Shown here: positions 25,818-34,397 of the stretch, one piece after another
Layout of the letters: the number at the start of each line of letters is the position of its first letter
Position numbering within the stretch: the first letter of the stretch is position 1
NCBI RefSeq assembly: GCF_900115435.1
Contig: NZ_FOWK01000011.1
Location: 65,406 to 129,405 of the forward strand
DNA length: 64,000 bases
Direction of reading: 5' to 3'
From: Prevotella sp. tf2-5
GTDB taxonomy: Bacteria; Bacteroidota; Bacteroidia; Bacteroidales; Bacteroidaceae
Made by a program: the position numbers and the translations under genes
Notes under the pieces: generated by a model
The model's input: the letters and a program-made list of their open reading frames with translations, nothing else
What the model was told of the DNA's origin: nothing
Databases searched by the model: none

Positions 25818-26379
25818 ATTTAATACCATCTTTCAACCTACATATCCTGCGTGTTTCCTTGCGTGCCTCGCGCCATCGGGGGAAATACTTGTCCATCAGG
25901 GTATAGAAACGAGAATTGTGACTTGGTTCCAACAGATGACATAGCTCATGAACTACCACATGTTCCACACACCACTCTGGTAAAAGCAAAACATAAATTG
26001 AAATATTAATATTTCGATTTTTAATGTTACATTGTCCCCAACGAGAGATAGTCGGTTTGTATGAAATGGCATTGGGACAGACACCCATTTCCTTGGCGTG
26101 CTGTTCGATCATTGGTTCTACTAAAACTTTCAATCGTCTTATCGCCTCCTCTCGTTGAATACGAGTTTCCATTGGTAGTTGATTAAAGAATTTTGTCCGC
26201 TGTTCCTGTCTGGCAACCATCCTCTTACTAGCTTGAAGGATCCAGTCACGGTGTTCCTCAATAAACTCCCCGACTTTCTTCCGTGACAGCCCTACTGGTG
26301 CTGATACATGAACATCACCGTTTTTTACGATACGCATCGACAGACGGGTGGTTCTTCTATAGGTTACTTGAATATTCAT
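25816..26379 (-). CDS. YgjP/SprT-like (DUF45) metallopeptidase
   Basis: 187 aa. Zinc-peptidase motif VVVHELCHLLEPSHNSRF (~139-156) gives HExxH plus the third His ligand. SRWGQCNIKNRNINIS (~111) is the usual DUF45 block preceding it. The N-terminal 60 residues are the small beta-rich domain of this family. No signal peptide, so cytoplasmic. Substrate unknown; relatives are thought to act in DNA repair or protein turnover. No close partner gene. Confidence 0.88.
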   Translation of the reverse strand: MNIQVTYRRTTRLSMRIVKNGDVHVSAPVGLSRKKVGEFIEEHRDWILQASKRMVARQEQRTKFFNQLPMETRIQREEAIRRLKVLVEPMIEQHAKEMGVCPNAISYKPTISRWGQCNIKNRNINISIYVLLLPEWCVEHVVVHELCHLLEPSHNSRFYTLMDKYFPRWREARKETRRICRLKDGIK

Positions 26380-26402
26380 CTACACAGAGTGTCTATCATA
26401 AA

Positions 26403-26446
26403 AATAGGGAAAAGCCTGTCTCTGTTCTAAGAGGCTTTTCCCTATT
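26403..26446 (-). terminator. rnf operon terminator
   Basis: AATAGGGAAAAGCCT (26403-26417) pairs perfectly with 26432-26446 around a 14-nt loop; it lies 17 nt after the rnfA stop on the minus strand. Confidence 0.8.
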
Positions 26447-26463
26447 CGTTATCAGTGAAAATA

Positions 26464-27066
26464 CTAGTCGAGTCCGAATAAAGTACGGAGTCCACCGTCT
26501 ACACCAGAGAAGCCCATGAAGGCAAGACTAAGCAGCCCCGCAGAGAGCATGACGATAGCCATCCCACGCATCCCTTTTGGAATGTTCACCAGTTCAAGTT
26601 GCTCACGCATACCAGCAAAGACGGTCAGGGCGAGTCCGAAACCTATTGCCGTAGAGAAGGCATAGACAACAGACTGCAACAAGTCGAAGTCTTTTTGGAT
26701 GACGAGGATAGCAACACCTAGTACGGCACAGTTGGTCGTAATCAGGGGCAGGAAGATTCCCAGTGCTTGATAAAGTGCAGGTGACACTTTCTTCAGCACT
26801 ATCTCCACCATCTGCACCAAGGATGCGATGACAAGAATGAAGGCGATTGTCTGCAGATACTGCAACCCGAAAGCATCAAGCACATATTTCTGTACCAGCC
26901 ATGTTACGATGGTGGCAAGTGTCAAGACAAAGGCTACTGCCGCAGACATACCCAAAGATGTGTCCACTTTCTTAGAGACACCCAGGAACGGACAGATGCC
27001 CAAAAATTGTGACAACACGATGTTGTTCACAAAGATAGCGGAAATAAATATCAGTATGTATTCCAT
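26464..27066 (-). CDS. rnfA: Electron transport complex subunit RnfA
   Basis: 200 aa with six hydrophobic segments. With RnfE it forms the membrane core that carries an iron-sulphur cluster and helps couple ferredoxin:NAD oxidation to Na+ or H+ pumping. VNNIVLSQFLGICPFLGVS (13-31) is the diagnostic N-terminal block with its cysteine. Last gene of the operon, 12 nt after rnfE. Confidence 0.95.
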   Translation of the reverse strand: MEYILIFISAIFVNNIVLSQFLGICPFLGVSKKVDTSLGMSAAVAFVLTLATIVTWLVQKYVLDAFGLQYLQTIAFILVIASLVQMVEIVLKKVSPALYQALGIFLPLITTNCAVLGVAILVIQKDFDLLQSVVYAFSTAIGFGLALTVFAGMREQLELVNIPKGMRGMAIVMLSAGLLSLAFMGFSGVDGGLRTLFGLD

Positions 27067-27078
27067 AACTTCAATTCT

Positions 27079-27660
27079 TTAATTCTTCAATTTATTCACG
27101 ATGGCAATCAGGAAGCCAAGGGTGATGAAAGCACCTGGAGGCAACACAAAAAGCAGAATATTATATGTCTCAGGCAACAGTGTGAAACCGAAAATACTGC
27201 CATTACCTAAAACCTCACGACAAATACCCAACAATGTCAGACCAATGGTGAAGCCAAGTCCGATGCCGATACCATCGAAAAGAGAAGCGACTGGAGAGTT
27301 CTTTGCTGCAAAAGCCTCCGCACGTCCCAGAATCACACAGTTGACCACAATCAGTGGGATAAACAAGCCAAGAGATGCATCAATATCAGGAAGGAAAGCC
27401 TTGATGACAAGTTGAAGGATAGTCACGAAGGCTGCAATCACTACAATGAATACAGGAATGCGCACCTTGTCAGGGGTGATGCTCTTCATACAAGAAATCA
27501 CGAAATTGGTACATATCAGTACTGCCATAGTGGCAAGTCCCATAGACATACCATTCATTGCTGAGGTGGTGGTGGCAAGTGTAGGACACATACCCAACAT
27601 CAAGACAAACGTCGGGTTCTCTTTGATAATACCATTTTTAATAATATCAATATAACTCAT
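27079..27660 (-). CDS. rnfE: Electron transport complex subunit RnfE
   Basis: 193 aa, homologous to RnfA and inverted relative to it in the membrane. NPTFVLMLGMCPTLATTTSA (15-34) with its Cys is diagnostic; LGRAEAFAAKNS (~110) is the matching loop. 3 nt after rnfG. Confidence 0.95.
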   Translation of the reverse strand: MSYIDIIKNGIIKENPTFVLMLGMCPTLATTTSAMNGMSMGLATMAVLICTNFVISCMKSITPDKVRIPVFIVVIAAFVTILQLVIKAFLPDIDASLGLFIPLIVVNCVILGRAEAFAAKNSPVASLFDGIGIGLGFTIGLTLLGICREVLGNGSIFGFTLLPETYNILLFVLPPGAFITLGFLIAIVNKLKN

Positions 27661-27663
27661 AGC

Positions 27664-28293
27664 TCAGTCCTCCTTATCATTTAATTCCGTGGCACCAGTG
27701 GCTGCGTCAGCAGGTGTTGCCTTATAAGCGTTATAAGCATTGTTTATTGCCAAGAGGAATGCACGACTGGTGATAGTAGAGGCCGTAATGGCATCCACCT
27801 GTCCGCCGTCTTTAGATACGGTAAGAGGTTCTTTCGGATCCTTACCGATGATGTCACCCTTCTCCCCTTTCTGGAACCATTTGTCCGCCTTGGCACCAAG
27901 TCCTGGCGTCTCCGCATGTTCCAGTAGCGTATAACCGAGAATCTTTCCCTCTGGGTCAAAACCTACCAGTACTTTCAGATCACCACCGAACCCACCAGTG
28001 GTACTCTCAACAGCGGCACCAAGGTCTTTCTTCTGGGCATCCTGAATCTGATAGATGATATAGGTAAGTTCCTTGCTTTTGGCATCATTCTGCTTAACGG
28101 TGTCTGTCTTTGCTACAACAAGGTTGTCGCAAACCATGACCGTTTTAATACCGTCAGCAAGAGCCTTGTTCTTCTGCTCATTGATAGGACCTTCCGTCAA
28201 GTGGTTGACGAAGGCAAGAATACCACCCATGATGACGGCTACTCCTGTGAGTACCAACGCCATATTTGTCAAAGATGATTCAAGTTTCTTCAT
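27664..28293 (-). CDS. rnfG: Electron transport complex subunit RnfG
   Basis: 209 aa with one N-terminal membrane anchor (~10-30) and a periplasmic FMN-binding domain. FMN is attached through a threonine in DAITASTITSRAF (~169-181), matching the S/T-A-T/S motif. The C-terminal ~20 residues are Ala/Thr-rich. Spaced 15 nt after rnfD. Confidence 0.93.
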   Translation of the reverse strand: MKKLESSLTNMALVLTGVAVIMGGILAFVNHLTEGPINEQKNKALADGIKTVMVCDNLVVAKTDTVKQNDAKSKELTYIIYQIQDAQKKDLGAAVESTTGGFGGDLKVLVGFDPEGKILGYTLLEHAETPGLGAKADKWFQKGEKGDIIGKDPKEPLTVSKDGGQVDAITASTITSRAFLLAINNAYNAYKATPADAATGATELNDKED

Positions 28294-28308
28294 ACGTCTT
28301 TCCTCCTC

Positions 28309-29307
28309 TTACTTTTTGGCAGGCACTTCACCGAAGCGCTTGGGTTTAACATAAGTATTAATCAACGGTGTGAACGCATTCATAATCAGAATGGCGAACG
28401 ACATACCCTCCGGATATGCACCCCAGTTACGGATGACTATTGTCAGAAAACCGATGGCAACACCATAGATGAGTTGTCCCTTTGGAGTCATCGGTGAGGT
28501 GACATAGTCGGTTGCCATAAAGATAGCACCCAGCATCAGACCACCAGATAAGATGACACTAATAGGATCTGCGTAGACAGGATTAGCAAGATGCAGCAAT
28601 CCAGCGAATACGAAGATAGTTCCAATGATAGATACAGGAATATGCCAAGTGATAATCTTTTTCCAGAGCATATAAACAAAACCTATCAACAGTGCCAAAG
28701 CACATATCTCACCCGTTGCTCCTGCTCCGTCAGGATGATTACCTAAGAACAAAGACATGGAGTCAGGTAGTTGATTAAGTAGAGATGCATCACCGTTCTT
28801 AATAGCATCTTTCATGATGGAAAGTGGTGTGGCACCTGTCTCTGCATCGAGATAGCTGGTGAGCTGTCCCACCTTCGGCCACGTCGTCATCTGAGCAGGG
28901 AAAGCCACTAACAGAGCGGCACGTCCAACCAAAGCAGGGTTAAAGAGATTACCTCCCAGACCACCAAATGTCATTTTTCCTACACCGATGGCAAACAAGG
29001 CACCAATGATGATAATCCAGATAGGAAGGTTACTGGGGAGGTTGAAACCAAGCAGCAGACCTGTCAGGACAGCAGAACCATCGCAAATCGTGGTTCGCTC
29101 ATTTTTCAGCATAAACTTATTGATAGCCCACTCGAAGAGGACGCAGGCTGCGACACTCGTAGCACAGACAATGGCAGAGCCAATGCCGAAGAAATAGAAT
29201 GACACGAGCAGTGCAGGCAACAAGGCGATGATCACACCGTACATGTTACGCTCTACCGTATCGGTTCCATGTGCATGGGGCGATAGTGATACAATTAATT
29301 TTCCCAT
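28309..29307 (-). CDS. rnfD: Electron transport complex subunit RnfD
   Basis: 332 aa, about nine or ten membrane segments. Like NqrB it carries covalent FMN: the ETGATPLSIMKD motif (~165) holds the attachment Thr. GGLGGNLFNPALVGRA (~115) is the other family block. 21 nt after rnfC. Confidence 0.94.
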   Translation of the reverse strand: MGKLIVSLSPHAHGTDTVERNMYGVIIALLPALLVSFYFFGIGSAIVCATSVAACVLFEWAINKFMLKNERTTICDGSAVLTGLLLGFNLPSNLPIWIIIIGALFAIGVGKMTFGGLGGNLFNPALVGRAALLVAFPAQMTTWPKVGQLTSYLDAETGATPLSIMKDAIKNGDASLLNQLPDSMSLFLGNHPDGAGATGEICALALLIGFVYMLWKKIITWHIPVSIIGTIFVFAGLLHLANPVYADPISVILSGGLMLGAIFMATDYVTSPMTPKGQLIYGVAIGFLTIVIRNWGAYPEGMSFAILIMNAFTPLINTYVKPKRFGEVPAKK

Positions 29308-29328
29308 TGTATATTCTTTATTTATTTC

Positions 29329-30696
29329 TTATTTCTTTGCAGCACGACTGCGGATTATACCCATTACTGTGGATTTACCCAAACGAATGTTGTCAAGCAA
29401 CGGACGATGGGCAGGACAGGTGAACTGACATGAGCCACACTCAATACAACTGACAACATCTTCCTGCTCTGAGCGCTCCCAGTTCTGCACTGCGGCGAGC
29501 TTGGCAAGCAGGTAAGGCTCTAAGCCCATCGGACAGACACTGACACACTTGGCACAACGAATACATGGCTGTGGTTCCTTACGGACAGCCTCATCACCAG
29601 AGATAATTGTCACAGAGTTTGTACCTTTACAGATAGGTACCTCAATAGATGTCAGTGCCTTACCCATCATCGGTCCACCAGCCAACAACTTATTGTCACC
29701 CTCGGGCATACCGCCACAAGCGTCAATCAAATCCTTCATCGGTGTTCCCATACGAACCAGGAAGTTGCCTGGGTTTGCAAGACGCTTACCTGTCACAGTG
29801 GTATAACGCTCAAAGAGTGGTTTGTGTTTCATAACAGCCTCATAAACCGCAAAGGCAGTACCGACGTTCTGGACGATAGCACCCACATTAACTGGGATAG
29901 CGGGAGGTGCTGGCACTTGTCGACGGATGACTGCGTCAACGAGTTGTTTCTCACCACCCTGTGGATAACGTTGTTTCAAAGGAACAACTTCTACCTGATA
30001 GGTAGAGCCATTAAACTTCTCCGCACATTTTTGGGTGAGCAATTCTATTGCCTTAGGTTTGTTTGTCTCAATACCAATGTAACCTGTGTTCACCTTAGCC
30101 CCCTTCATCAGCAGCTCTAAACCTATTAGGATCTCATCAGCATGTTCTATCATCAAACGATAGTCGGCTGTGATATAAGGTTCACATTCTACTGCGTTGA
30201 TAATCACACACTCAGCTTTTGCCGTTGGTGGAGGAGTGAGTTTAATGAATGTGGGGAAACAAGCACCACCCATACCAACGACACCAGCGTCCTTGATACG
30301 GTTGACGATTTCCTCAGGAGTCAGTTCTGGATGTGCCTCAACAGTCTCCAGCTTATCAGAACGGTCAATGGACTCTTCCCATTCATCACCTTCCACATTA
30401 ATTATAATAACAGGCTTACGATAACCTGTAGCATCAATCGCAGTATCAATCTTAAATACTGTTCCACTGACAGATGAGAAGATAGGAGCAGACACAAAAC
30501 CACCTGCCTCGGCAATCATCGTTCCAACTTTAACCTTGTCACCTTTGGCAACAACAGGCTTTGCAGGAGCACCAATATGCTGAGAAAGGGGGAAGATTGC
30601 CTGTTTGGGAAGGTCGGCAACCTTGGTCACTACCTCATGGGTCAGTTTATTCTCTTCAGGGTGAATACCACCAATACGGAATGTTCTTACGTTCAT
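29329..30696 (-). CDS. rnfC: Electron transport complex subunit RnfC
   Basis: 455 aa peripheral subunit binding NADH, FMN and two [4Fe-4S] clusters. GVVGMGGACFPTFIKL (~140) is the NADH/FMN loop; CIRCAKCVSVCP (~381) and CIECGSCQFTCP (~420) are the cluster motifs. Start overlaps the rnfB stop by 4 nt. Confidence 0.95.
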   Translation of the reverse strand: MNVRTFRIGGIHPEENKLTHEVVTKVADLPKQAIFPLSQHIGAPAKPVVAKGDKVKVGTMIAEAGGFVSAPIFSSVSGTVFKIDTAIDATGYRKPVIIINVEGDEWEESIDRSDKLETVEAHPELTPEEIVNRIKDAGVVGMGGACFPTFIKLTPPPTAKAECVIINAVECEPYITADYRLMIEHADEILIGLELLMKGAKVNTGYIGIETNKPKAIELLTQKCAEKFNGSTYQVEVVPLKQRYPQGGEKQLVDAVIRRQVPAPPAIPVNVGAIVQNVGTAFAVYEAVMKHKPLFERYTTVTGKRLANPGNFLVRMGTPMKDLIDACGGMPEGDNKLLAGGPMMGKALTSIEVPICKGTNSVTIISGDEAVRKEPQPCIRCAKCVSVCPMGLEPYLLAKLAAVQNWERSEQEDVVSCIECGSCQFTCPAHRPLLDNIRLGKSTVMGIIRSRAAKK

Positions 30697-31619
30697 GCTT
30701 GTTCCTCCTTTTCTACTTTAGGTTCACTAGAAATACCAGGAGTACTAGATGTACTAGGAGTACTTGTTTCACTAGTCTCTGGCTTGGGCTTCGGAGCTGG
30801 GAAATTCACAGCATGGATAGCTTTCGTAGGACATGCCTCCACACATTTCTTACACAAACGGCACTTGTTGAAGTCAATGTAAGAGACATTTCCATCTATC
30901 GTGATAGCACCGAACTTACATTCTTTCTCACATTTTCCGCAACCGATGCAAGCTGCCTTACAAGCCTTCATGGCAACAGGTCCCTTATCCTTGTTAACAC
31001 AAGACACGAAGACTCTCCTACCCTTTGGACCTTTCTTACGAAGTTCAATGATATGACGAGGACATGCTTTAACACAGGCACCACAAGAGGTACATTTTTC
31101 CTCGTCAACTTCGGGAAGGCCCGTCTCAGGATTCATGTGGATGGCATCAAACTGACAAGCGGCGACACAATCACCACATCCTAGACAACCGAAACCACAT
31201 GCTGTCTCACCTGCACCGCACGCATTCATTGCCGCACAAGAACGTAAGCCACTGTACTCAGCGATTTTCGGACGGAGCGTACAGGTTCCGTTACAACGAA
31301 CCACTGCCACCATCGGTTCACCATTGGCGATAGCCATTCCTAACAGATCAGCTACCTTACCCATCACTTCCTGTCCACCGACGGGGCATTTCAAGCCATC
31401 CAGGCTTCCTGCATCAGCTCCTTTGACTAAAGCATCAGCAAGACCTCCACAGCCAGCAAAGCCACATCCACCGCAATTAGCGCCAGGCAACACTTCTGTC
31501 ACCTGTGCTATACGAGGATCCTCGTAGACAGCAAATTTCTTGGAGCAGACATACAGTATAATAGCAGCAATCAAACCGATACCGCCTAATACTGTTACCG
31601 CAATCAAAATAAAGTTCAT
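30693..31619 (-). CDS. rnfB: Electron transport complex subunit RnfB
   Basis: 308 aa. N-terminal anchor (1-25), a [4Fe-4S] motif CGGCGFAGC (~50) and four further ferredoxin-type cysteine groups (CGFGCLGCGDCVAAC, CTSCGACVKACP, CIGCGKCEKEC, CRLCKKCVEACP), giving the entry point for electrons from ferredoxin. The last ~35 residues (Pro/Thr/Ser/Glu-rich) are a disordered tail of the type common in Bacteroidales members. Confidence 0.95.
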   Translation of the reverse strand: MNFILIAVTVLGGIGLIAAIILYVCSKKFAVYEDPRIAQVTEVLPGANCGGCGFAGCGGLADALVKGADAGSLDGLKCPVGGQEVMGKVADLLGMAIANGEPMVAVVRCNGTCTLRPKIAEYSGLRSCAAMNACGAGETACGFGCLGCGDCVAACQFDAIHMNPETGLPEVDEEKCTSCGACVKACPRHIIELRKKGPKGRRVFVSCVNKDKGPVAMKACKAACIGCGKCEKECKFGAITIDGNVSYIDFNKCRLCKKCVEACPTKAIHAVNFPAPKPKPETSETSTPSTSSTPGISSEPKVEKEEQA

Positions 31620-31650
31620 AATCTCTTGTATTTGTTTTAGTTATACTTGT

Positions 31651-32091
31651 TTATTCAATGACAAATGACATCTTTCTACGCATCCTGTGACGTAACAGGA
31701 ACAGAAGTCCATAATAGGGTATCAATGTCAGAAGCCCGCTTAATGCTGCCATCCCTTCATTTTTTGTTTGCCAAAGTACTATCACCAAGACAGCGACCAT
31801 CAAGATGAATGGAAAGCCAAAAGCCCATAACAGGGCTTGAGCTGCTATATTACCCGTGGTAGACACAGTAACGGTGTCACCCACTTTCATGGCAGAGGCA
31901 TCAGTCTGGAACACATCTACGATTTTCTCTTTTGCCTCGGCAGCATTGCAATAGCCAGCCACCTTACATGCGGCACATGCAGAAGTCTGGAGAATGCGAA
32001 CATGGACACATCCCCCATCTATACTGTCAATGATTCCCTCATGACGAATTCTGTTACTCATAGATTTGTAATATCGACTTAGCAAATGCAA
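31651..32091 (-). CDS. rseC: RseC/SoxR-reducing family protein
   Basis: 146 aa, two membrane segments (~75-95, ~105-125) and an N-terminal domain with four cysteines (ACAACKVAGYCNAAE, ~34-48) as in RseC. It heads the rnf operon, where related genes usually sit; a role in assembling or reducing with the Rnf complex is inferred from this position. A -7 box TATCTTTG (32096-32089) overlaps its immediate upstream region. Confidence 0.85.
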   Translation of the reverse strand: MHLLSRYYKSMSNRIRHEGIIDSIDGGCVHVRILQTSACAACKVAGYCNAAEAKEKIVDVFQTDASAMKVGDTVTVSTTGNIAAQALLWAFGFPFILMVAVLVIVLWQTKNEGMAALSGLLTLIPYYGLLFLLRHRMRRKMSFVIE

Positions 32092-32096
32092 AGATA
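32089..32096 (-). promoter_or_regulatory. -7 box of the rseC-rnf operon
   Basis: Minus-strand TATCTTTG fits TAnnTTTG, but lies only a few bases upstream of the first ATG (32091). If used, translation must start at Met11 (MSNRIRHEGI, 32061) of this frame; that start would give a leader of about 20 nt and is likely the true one. Confidence 0.5.
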
Positions 32097-32181
32097 CTAC
32101 AAAAAAGTGAATAAATGGATACTAGAACAAAATAATTTAAAAAAATATTCGTAATCGTTTGCAATTATCCATACTTTTAAT

Positions 32182-32189
32182 TACTTTTG
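32182..32189 (+). promoter_or_regulatory. -7 box of the 32.2-kb hypothetical gene
   Basis: TACTTTTG, about 20 nt before the ATG at 32208. It rules out the TTG start at 32187. Confidence 0.6.
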
Positions 32190-32207
32190 TATCGTTTTAA
32201 GCATAGA

Positions 32208-32651
32208 ATGATGAAAGCGACAGAACAAACATTTCAACAAATTGAACGCGCCATCCGTAAAGTGGCTGACAAGTTTCCTACCAATGATGAGAGTGGTATA
32301 CTGACAGATATCCACCTGAGAGTGACACAGGACACAGGTGAACTCGTTGCCTTTGACGATGACGACAAAGAGATTACCAGATGTATTATCGAACAGTGGA
32401 TAGAGAATAAAGATGATAATTTCTATGAGGACGTGGCTGTCGTACTCCGTTCTGTGCTCACCAAACAAAAGGATCTCATTGAGAAAATGGCCATTCTCAA
32501 GCCATACTCCTTCGTCTTGGAGGATGATGACCATGAGCATCTTGCCGAATTATACCTGGTCGATGACGACACAGCAATCATCGACCAAGAACTTATGGCT
32601 GGTCTTGACAAAGATCTGGATAATTTCTTAGAGGATCTCCTCAAAGACTGA
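32208..32651 (+). CDS. Hypothetical acidic helical protein
   Basis: 147 aa from ATG 32208 (a second ATG follows directly). It is rich in Asp/Glu (FDDDDKEI, LEDDDHEHL, DLDNFLEDLLKD) and predicted mostly helical with no signal peptide or membrane segment. No family recognised. It is a single gene with its own promoter, divergent from the rnf operon; its 3' end faces the small lipoprotein gene. Confidence 0.7.
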   Translation: MMKATEQTFQQIERAIRKVADKFPTNDESGILTDIHLRVTQDTGELVAFDDDDKEITRCIIEQWIENKDDNFYEDVAVVLRSVLTKQKDLIEKMAILKPYSFVLEDDDHEHLAELYLVDDDTAIIDQELMAGLDKDLDNFLEDLLKD

Positions 32652-32658
32652 TTTCGAA

Positions 32659-32928
32659 TTAATATCCTTCACGGAACATACGGTCTGCACCAGAAGCGTC
32701 GGGATGTCCTCCCGCCTCTCCCGGGATGTCTGGAATCTCAAGGAGCGGCTCGTCTTTCCAACTATCGTCTTCCGTGGCTTCCTTGATATCATTCTTTTGT
32801 GCTGTGTCAATAGGAAGGCGTACTTGTTCCATTTGTTGACTATGGTCTGTCTTTACACGGAAGCGGTTGCATCCCATAAGTGTCAGGACTGACAAGACGG
32901 TTAAAACATAAAGGCTCTTTTTCATCAT
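32659..32928 (-). CDS. Small lipoprotein
   Basis: 89 aa. Signal peptide with lipobox LTLMGC (Cys at ~20), then a polar, acidic and probably disordered chain ending GADRMFREGY. It lies 18 nt downstream of the LysM glucosaminidase gene, so it may be its partner in the envelope. No family recognised. Confidence 0.75.
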   Translation of the reverse strand: MMKKSLYVLTVLSVLTLMGCNRFRVKTDHSQQMEQVRLPIDTAQKNDIKEATEDDSWKDEPLLEIPDIPGEAGGHPDASGADRMFREGY

Positions 32929-32946
32929 TTTATAGTTTTGCGATTA

Positions 32947-33861
32947 TTATCTGATTCGTAATACATCACCTACTTTGATTTGGTAATCTGGTGTTAAATC
33001 ATTCATTTTATATAAATGCTTCAATCGAATACCGTAATGTTGTGATATTGTGTACATTGACTCACCACTCTTCACAATATGCGGTCGGTTCTTATACTCC
33101 TTTGGAGTATTACGACGTTTCTTCTGTAACCAGACGAATTCTCCTTCCTCTAAAAGAGCATCACGCTCGTTCTCATTGTACTTTGCAAGTTTTTTGTAAG
33201 AGACGCCGACTTCCTCACCGATGGTACGGAAAGTATCACCAGCTTTGGCGATGACATAGTAGTTCTGGTTAAACTCATACACACGATGGGAAAGCAACGA
33301 ACCACCAACGGGAGTATGGGATTTTTTAGACTTGCTGTATGACTTTGCATCATCTAACTCATAGAGTTTATAGAGCTGGATAATGTCAATCAACTGTATG
33401 GCGTAGCGGGGATTGGTAGCATAGCCACAGGACTTCAATCCATAAGCCCATCCCTTGTAATCAGTCTGTTTCAATTGGAACAAGGAACTGTACCGACTAC
33501 TGGTAGACAAAAACTTTGAATGATCCTCAAAGCTCTCTGAGGCATTGGAATAGGCTCGGAAACACTCGTTGTTCTCGTCATCGTCATGATAGACGGCACG
33601 TCCCGTCCATCCATGACATTTGATACCAAAATGGTTATTTCCCTTGACTGCCAGCTCACTCCTACCCGCTCCAGACTCCAAGACACCTTGAGCGAGCGTT
33701 ATACTGGCAGGAATATGGTAACGCCTCATCTGGTCAATTGCCATATCCTTATATTGATCAAAGTACTGCTGAAATTGCTGACTCCATTTCATCTGTCCCT
33801 TAACAGAAACAGGTATGAGTAATACCATCAGCCCCAGAACTATCTTTATTTTCATGAACAA
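32947..33861 (-). CDS. Secreted glucosaminidase with two LysM domains
   Basis: 304 aa. Signal peptide (MKIKIVLGLMVLLIPVSVKG); Met3 is an equally good start. Residues ~35-170 are a mannosyl-glycoprotein endo-beta-N-acetylglucosaminidase-like (FlgJ-type) domain: ITLAQGVLESGAGRSELAVKG carries the catalytic Glu and NNHFGIKCHGW is the following family block. Two LysM repeats follow (YYVIAKAGDTFRTIGEEVGV ~205; PHIVKSGESMYTISQHYG ~262), which bind peptidoglycan. Expected role: cell-wall remodelling or division in the periplasm. Confidence 0.88.
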   Translation of the reverse strand: MFMKIKIVLGLMVLLIPVSVKGQMKWSQQFQQYFDQYKDMAIDQMRRYHIPASITLAQGVLESGAGRSELAVKGNNHFGIKCHGWTGRAVYHDDDENNECFRAYSNASESFEDHSKFLSTSSRYSSLFQLKQTDYKGWAYGLKSCGYATNPRYAIQLIDIIQLYKLYELDDAKSYSKSKKSHTPVGGSLLSHRVYEFNQNYYVIAKAGDTFRTIGEEVGVSYKKLAKYNENERDALLEEGEFVWLQKKRRNTPKEYKNRPHIVKSGESMYTISQHYGIRLKHLYKMNDLTPDYQIKVGDVLRIR

Positions 33862-33897
33862 TTCTTTATTTCTGTTGCAAAAATAAAGAAAAATAAT

Positions 33898-33905
33898 TAT
33901 ATTTG
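33898..33905 (+). promoter_or_regulatory. -7 box of cdd
   Basis: TATATTTG, about 18 nt before the ATG at 33924, so the upstream in-frame start at 33903 is excluded. Confidence 0.55.
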
Positions 33906-33923
33906 CAAATAAATAGAAAGAAT

Positions 33924-34397
33924 ATGGAACAAATAGAGCTTAAATCGAAGATTCTAGTGGCACAAATAGGTGAATTGACTGATGAGGAACAAGAATTAGT
34001 ACATCAGGCGATTACCTCCACAGCTGGTTCGTATGCTCCTTACTCTCACTTCAGGGTAGGTGCTGCCGTATATCTGTCCAACGGCAAGACTGTCGTCGGA
34101 TGTAACCAGGAGAATGTCTCCTACCCTGCAGGTATCTGTGCGGAGCGTACTGCGATTTATGCCGCTGGGGCTCAGTATCCTGACACCCCTGTCGAGATGA
34201 TTGCTATAGCCGCCCGTGGTACAGATGGTCTGTTGTTGGAGGAGCCTATCAGTCCTTGTGGCATTTGCCGACAGACGATCGTGGAGTTAGAGACACGTTT
34301 CCATCAGCCCATACGGATTCTCCTGTATGGCACAAAACACATTTATTTAATAAAAGGTATAAAAGAATTGGTGCCTTTGGGCTTTACAGATTTCTAA
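33924..34397 (+). CDS. cdd: Cytidine deaminase
   Basis: 157 aa. Deaminates cytidine and deoxycytidine for pyrimidine salvage. Zinc site: CAERTA (Cys and catalytic Glu, ~72-77) and PCGICRQ (two Cys, ~109-115). Substrate loop SHFRVGAAV at ~45. Its end overlaps the converging lipoprotein gene by 14 nt. Confidence 0.93.
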   Translation: MEQIELKSKILVAQIGELTDEEQELVHQAITSTAGSYAPYSHFRVGAAVYLSNGKTVVGCNQENVSYPAGICAERTAIYAAGAQYPDTPVEMIAIAARGTDGLLLEEPISPCGICRQTIVELETRFHQPIRILLYGTKHIYLIKGIKELVPLGFTDF